From Halocafeteria seosinensis (Eukaryota > Sar > Bigyra > Bicosoecida): 58,314 nucleotides of DNA. Each line of letters opens with the position of its first letter. Positions within the stretch are counted from its first letter, which is position 1. Made by a program: the position numbers and the translations under genes. Location of the stretch: assembly GCA_001687465.1 (NCBI GenBank), contig LVLI01000626.1, positions 1 through 58,314 on the forward strand, in the 5' to 3' direction. This document shows, in pieces, positions 54,144 to 58,314 of the stretch. Under the pieces are notes generated by a model. That model was given only the letters and a program-made list of their open reading frames with translations, ran no database searches and was not told where the DNA came from.

Positions 54144-56519
54144 ACCCAACGCACAGTTCTTGTGCCTTGAGTGAATAGTGTCAGGAAATTCAGCCCCGCG
54201 AAGGCCAATAAGTTCCAATCTGGGCTGTATGTAAATACCTCTGGGTGGAAGGACAAACAAAATTCCTTGCTCTTTCACTTGTTATGTCCCATGGTACCTT
54301 TTGAAACTTTCCTCTTTGTGTTCCGGGATTAAAAATCCACACCTCTGTCTTTCTCTCCTTGCATCGCCGCCTTATTGTCTTCCTGTGATAGGCTATAGGT
54401 AATACTTGGATCCCTTCCAGTCGTCGTTCGTTAATCAAAGCATTCCTTTGCCCAGAGACTTTGTTGCCAGGCACTGATTAGAGTCGCAAATAGCTAGTAA
54501 ATCAACAAGGCGCCTAAACGGAGGTACTCCTAGCCCTGGGGACTGTCCTGCAACTAGTGAATACTCGCAGGGAGGTGAATCGTGGTAGCGTTGAGCGCGG
54601 GGCACGACCTGAAGAGTGACAGGGGGGCTCAAAGGGAAGCTCGAAACTCCAAAAAAGGTCTTCAGCGGAATTCAAATGGGGGACCACGACTATCGTTTTG
54701 CTGTCTCTCTTTAATCCGAAAGGGGCATGCAATGCTGTATGCCAGCCTAATACGAAAGATCAAGTTAAATTGAAATAATCTCTTGAAATCTGCAAAACAA
54801 TAACATAGTTCAACACATTAAATAACGTATGCACTGGCTTCGTTACACGTCATCAACGACAAGCAGTTCGAGTTGCGGAAACGTGACCTTCCACCAAATG
54901 AAAGACGTGTGTCAATGACCACAATTCACAAAACAACAACAAAGGAAGGAAGCGGATAACAGGACATGCTCTGCTCAACTCTTGATGCAGGTGAGATACG
55001 GCAGTAAGGTGTAAAATCCGCTTCCTGAGAACTTCAGCAGCAAAAGTACACTGGCGATCCGGAAGTTACCATTCACCTTGAGCACAGTAGCGGATTCCCT
55101 TTTTTTTTCGACCCTACCTTGATGATGGTATACATAGCTACCGCATCTGCCACCCTGTCCTCGTCGAAGGCTGCTCGACGAGGTCGGTCGTGGAAGAACA
55201 TGCCGACCCATACATACATCCCCTTTCTTTCTTCCACAGCGCATACTCTTTCCATGGCTGAATCCTTTCGCTAGCTTCTTTGTTCCAAGAAGTCCGCACC
55301 TCCTAAATTCCAGATGCGGTGGCTTGATAAGTAGCTCCCTCACTCTCCCTGGGACCGTCGTAGGCTTCTCGTTCCCGAGCACCTCACCCACACATTTTCA
55401 CCCTCTTCGATACCTCTAGTATTCCTTTCGCCGAAAAGGTGATGTGATTCCGACTCTACAAGGAGCAATCGTACGATGTGTAATGTGGTGTGTTCACCCG
55501 TAGCCCGACGAAGTCAGCGAATACGTCACCGCGGTCAGACAGACACCAGCCCAATCCCACGGATACCATTCCCCACGAGGCGGATCAGGTGGTATACAAA
55601 TGCAACAGTCAGTCACACATGTAGGTAGGGGTGCGTGCATGTGTGGATGGTATCCGCTTCTTGGATATAGTCTGTAGGCAAGGCGGCTGCGCCGCCGCCG
55701 CTGGCCGGAGGTTACTAGAAGTTGACTTTATACTGCACCTTACCTTGCTACATGCACTGCACAGACACCTCCTTTATTTGTTTGGGAAAGATAGCATTGA
55801 TATGTTACAGTGCAAATTGAAACAATCATGGGCAATCTGTTTCTAATGTGTGGGACAAGAAAAGTCCGCTCGGCGGAGCGGTAAAGAAGTGAAGAACCCA
55901 TGGTGCAACCTTATTAACAAGTTATTGTCCTCGGATGATGCTTTAGTGGTCTACTAGTGGGCACGCACAGAAAATAAAAGTGATGATAACTTTATGGGTA
56001 AGGGTTGTTTGTTTGGGTTTGTCATATCTGACTGTTTCTCCGTCTACTTCAGTTGGGGGCAACTCTACCTAACCCTAAACTATGGCAACAGAAGTGCCAC
56101 AAAAAATGAAATAATGGGTTGCTGTCATGTCATGAAGCCCGTACAACGCTGGTTTACATGCACACTGCACTGGACACTCAGTGGCCGTATCGCGCTTACC
56201 AGACTTGGAACTCACTATGTTACTGAGCCGCCAGTCACTGCATGTGGGAATCCATACAGTTCAGCTACACGTCGATTTGATGATGGAACGATCGTTGGTA
56301 ATTTCGATGTCCCAACTGTGCTTGTGAGATTTCGAATCATGATCTGGGACAGCTACGGGCGTCTGACAGAAAACTCCTGTATACCCGGTTGCCTAAGGTT
56401 TAGTTGACGGATACCGCTGCCGACCTGCTGAGCCACAAAATTCACTTTAGAACGTCACCGATGTAGCCAGCACTGTCTGGGTGTTGTACTGGAAATGTTT
56501 TAGGACGCAGAGCCTAGGT
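54144..56519. other. Intergenic region, PP2C 5' side to H4
   Basis: About 2.4 kb with no recognised gene. Frames such as 54975-55391 (minus) and 55994-56407 (plus) lack familiar motifs and splice support. A short G/C-rich stretch, GGCGGCTGCGCCGCCGCCG, lies near 55682-55700, and an imperfect hairpin, CCGCTCGGCGGAGCGG, at 55866-55881. The part nearest 54143 should contain the PP2C promoter. No tRNA or transposon was identified. Confidence 0.45.
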
Positions 56520-56536
56520 GGTGTTTATAAAACACC
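56520..56536 (-). terminator. Histone mRNA 3' stem-loop (H4 copy 2)
   Basis: Minus-strand GGTGTTTTATAAACACC, 56 nt after the H4 stop, the same distance as in copy 1. A CCAAACCAAACATAC tract precedes it and ACCT follows. It differs from copy 1 only in one loop base. Confidence 0.92.
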
Positions 56537-56592
56537 GTATGTTTGGTTTGGAAGGTTAGATACCAAAATGAATATATTCATCCAAAGGTAAC

Positions 56593-57634
<1,042 letters not shown>

Positions 57635-57669
57635 GCGCCCCAGCTATGTCAGGCTTTGGCAAAACAAAC

Positions 57670-57686
57670 GGTGTTTTATAAACACC
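57670..57686 (+). terminator. Histone mRNA 3' stem-loop (H3)
   Basis: GGTGTTTTATAAACACC, 35 nt after the H3 stop, preceded by AAAACAAAC and followed by ACCA. Identical to the element of the neighbouring H4 on its own strand. Confidence 0.92.
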
Positions 57687-57948
57687 ACCATTGACTTGTT
57701 CTGTACCTATACGAACTCTCAGTAGCGTTGATGCACTCTTAAGCGAAATTGAAATCAGAACGTACGTGTCCACGCCAGCATCGACTACAATTTCTCTTTG
57801 ACTCGGATGAGACTCTTTGTCATGAAAGTGCTACGTAACATTTATTCAACAGGCAAACTATGGTAACTATTTATGGTTGATGGCAAATCATCATTCTATT
57901 CAATATACCCAACAATCACAGCCTTCCAATTATTTGATTAAATATGGT

Positions 57949-57965
57949 GGTGTTTAAAAAACACC
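57949..57965 (-). terminator. Histone mRNA 3' stem-loop (H2B)
   Basis: Minus-strand GGTGTTTTTTAAACACC, 42 nt after the H2B stop, preceded by AATTCAAAC and followed by ACCA. The H3 and H2B elements face each other across about 260 bp. Confidence 0.92.
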
Positions 57966-58007
57966 GTTTGAATTGTCAGCTAACGACTGACGCTCGAGCA
58001 TAGTACC

Positions 58008-58314
58008 TTAGGCAGAGGTGAACTTAGTCACAGCTTTGGTCCCTTCAGAAACAGCATGCTTGGCAAGTTCACCGGGGAGAACCAACCGAACAGAGGTCTG
58101 GACTTCTCGGCTGGAAAGAGTGGCCTTGCTGTTGTAACGGGCAAGGCGACCAGCTTCGTTGCACAGTCTCTCGAACACGTCGTTGATGAATGAGTTCATG
58201 ATGCTCATGGCCTTCTTGGAGATACCAGTCTCAGGGTGGATCTGTTTCAGCACACGGTAGATGTACGTGGAGTACGTTTCTACTCGTTTCTTGCGGCTTC
58301 CGGTACTTTTCTTC
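58008..58314 (-). CDS. Histone H2B, 5'-truncated by the window edge
   Basis: Core histone H2B. The basic N-terminal tail and start lie beyond the window. Visible from [20 protein letters not shown] through [36 protein letters not shown], then [20 protein letters not shown] to the C-terminus [12 protein letters not shown], the normal H2B ending, where the Lys of AVTKF is the usual ubiquitination site. No intron in the visible part. Convergent with H3, and followed by the shared stem-loop. Confidence 0.98.
   Translation of the reverse strand, partial: KKSTGSRKKRVETYSTYIYRVLKQIHPETGISKKAMSIMNSFINDVFERLCNEAGRLARYNSKATLSSREVQTSVRLVLPGELAKHAVSEGTKAVTKFTSA

Noticed and set aside
55866-55881. GC-rich hairpin as a terminator or small RNA
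   Set aside because: Imperfect, isolated, with no promoter signature or gene to terminate nearby.

Overview
This is nuclear DNA from a flagellated eukaryote, most likely a protist or alga. It carries canonical histone genes, cytosolic ribosomal proteins, a spliceosome subunit, a nuclear exportin and an axonemal dynein heavy chain. Introns are few and short (about 61-137 nt in coding regions), with GTAAGT/GTATGT-type donors and CAG acceptors. Standard stop codons are used. The taxon cannot be fixed from this window alone. Exon structures were worked out by hand from reading frame, splice consensus and remembered family sequences, and every spliced model below stays in frame throughout.

Layout. 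Left edge: a 5'-truncated histone H4 (+), then an intron-containing histone H1 (-). At 3.7-8.4 kb lies a ten-exon SF3B3/RSE1 gene (-), divergent from a CAP-Gly / coiled-coil / CKK protein (+, 8.7-13.5 kb). At 14.3-16.8 kb an RBX1-like RING protein (+) converges on an HGH1 chaperone (-). At 17.6-21 kb are ribosomal protein eS1 (+) and serine palmitoyltransferase subunit 2 (+). At 21.4-27.4 kb is a giant Ser/Thr/Pro-rich, mucin-like type I membrane protein (-). At 27.9-42 kb is a single-headed inner-arm type axonemal dynein heavy chain (-, two exons, 4681 aa). At 43-46.6 kb is exportin-1/CRM1 (+), convergent with ribosomal protein uS8/RPS15A (-). A gene-poor 3 kb follows, then a HAD-fold protein (+) convergent with a PP2C phosphatase (-). 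Right edge: histones H4 (-) and H3 (+), divergent, then a truncated H2B (-).

The genes are mostly unrelated housekeeping functions rather than an operon-like system. Two themes stand out. First, histone genes at both ends share an unusual 17-nt 3' stem-loop, and the two H4 copies form an inverted repeat about 56 kb apart. Second, there are cytoskeletal genes: the dynein, and a protein that joins an N-terminal CAP-Gly domain to a CAMSAP/patronin-type CKK domain. That architecture is the most interesting item here. Other oddities are an RBX1 homologue that has lost all four ligands of its third zinc site, a CRM1 with Val where leptomycin B needs Cys, and tandem ~390-bp repeats inside the mucin-like gene.
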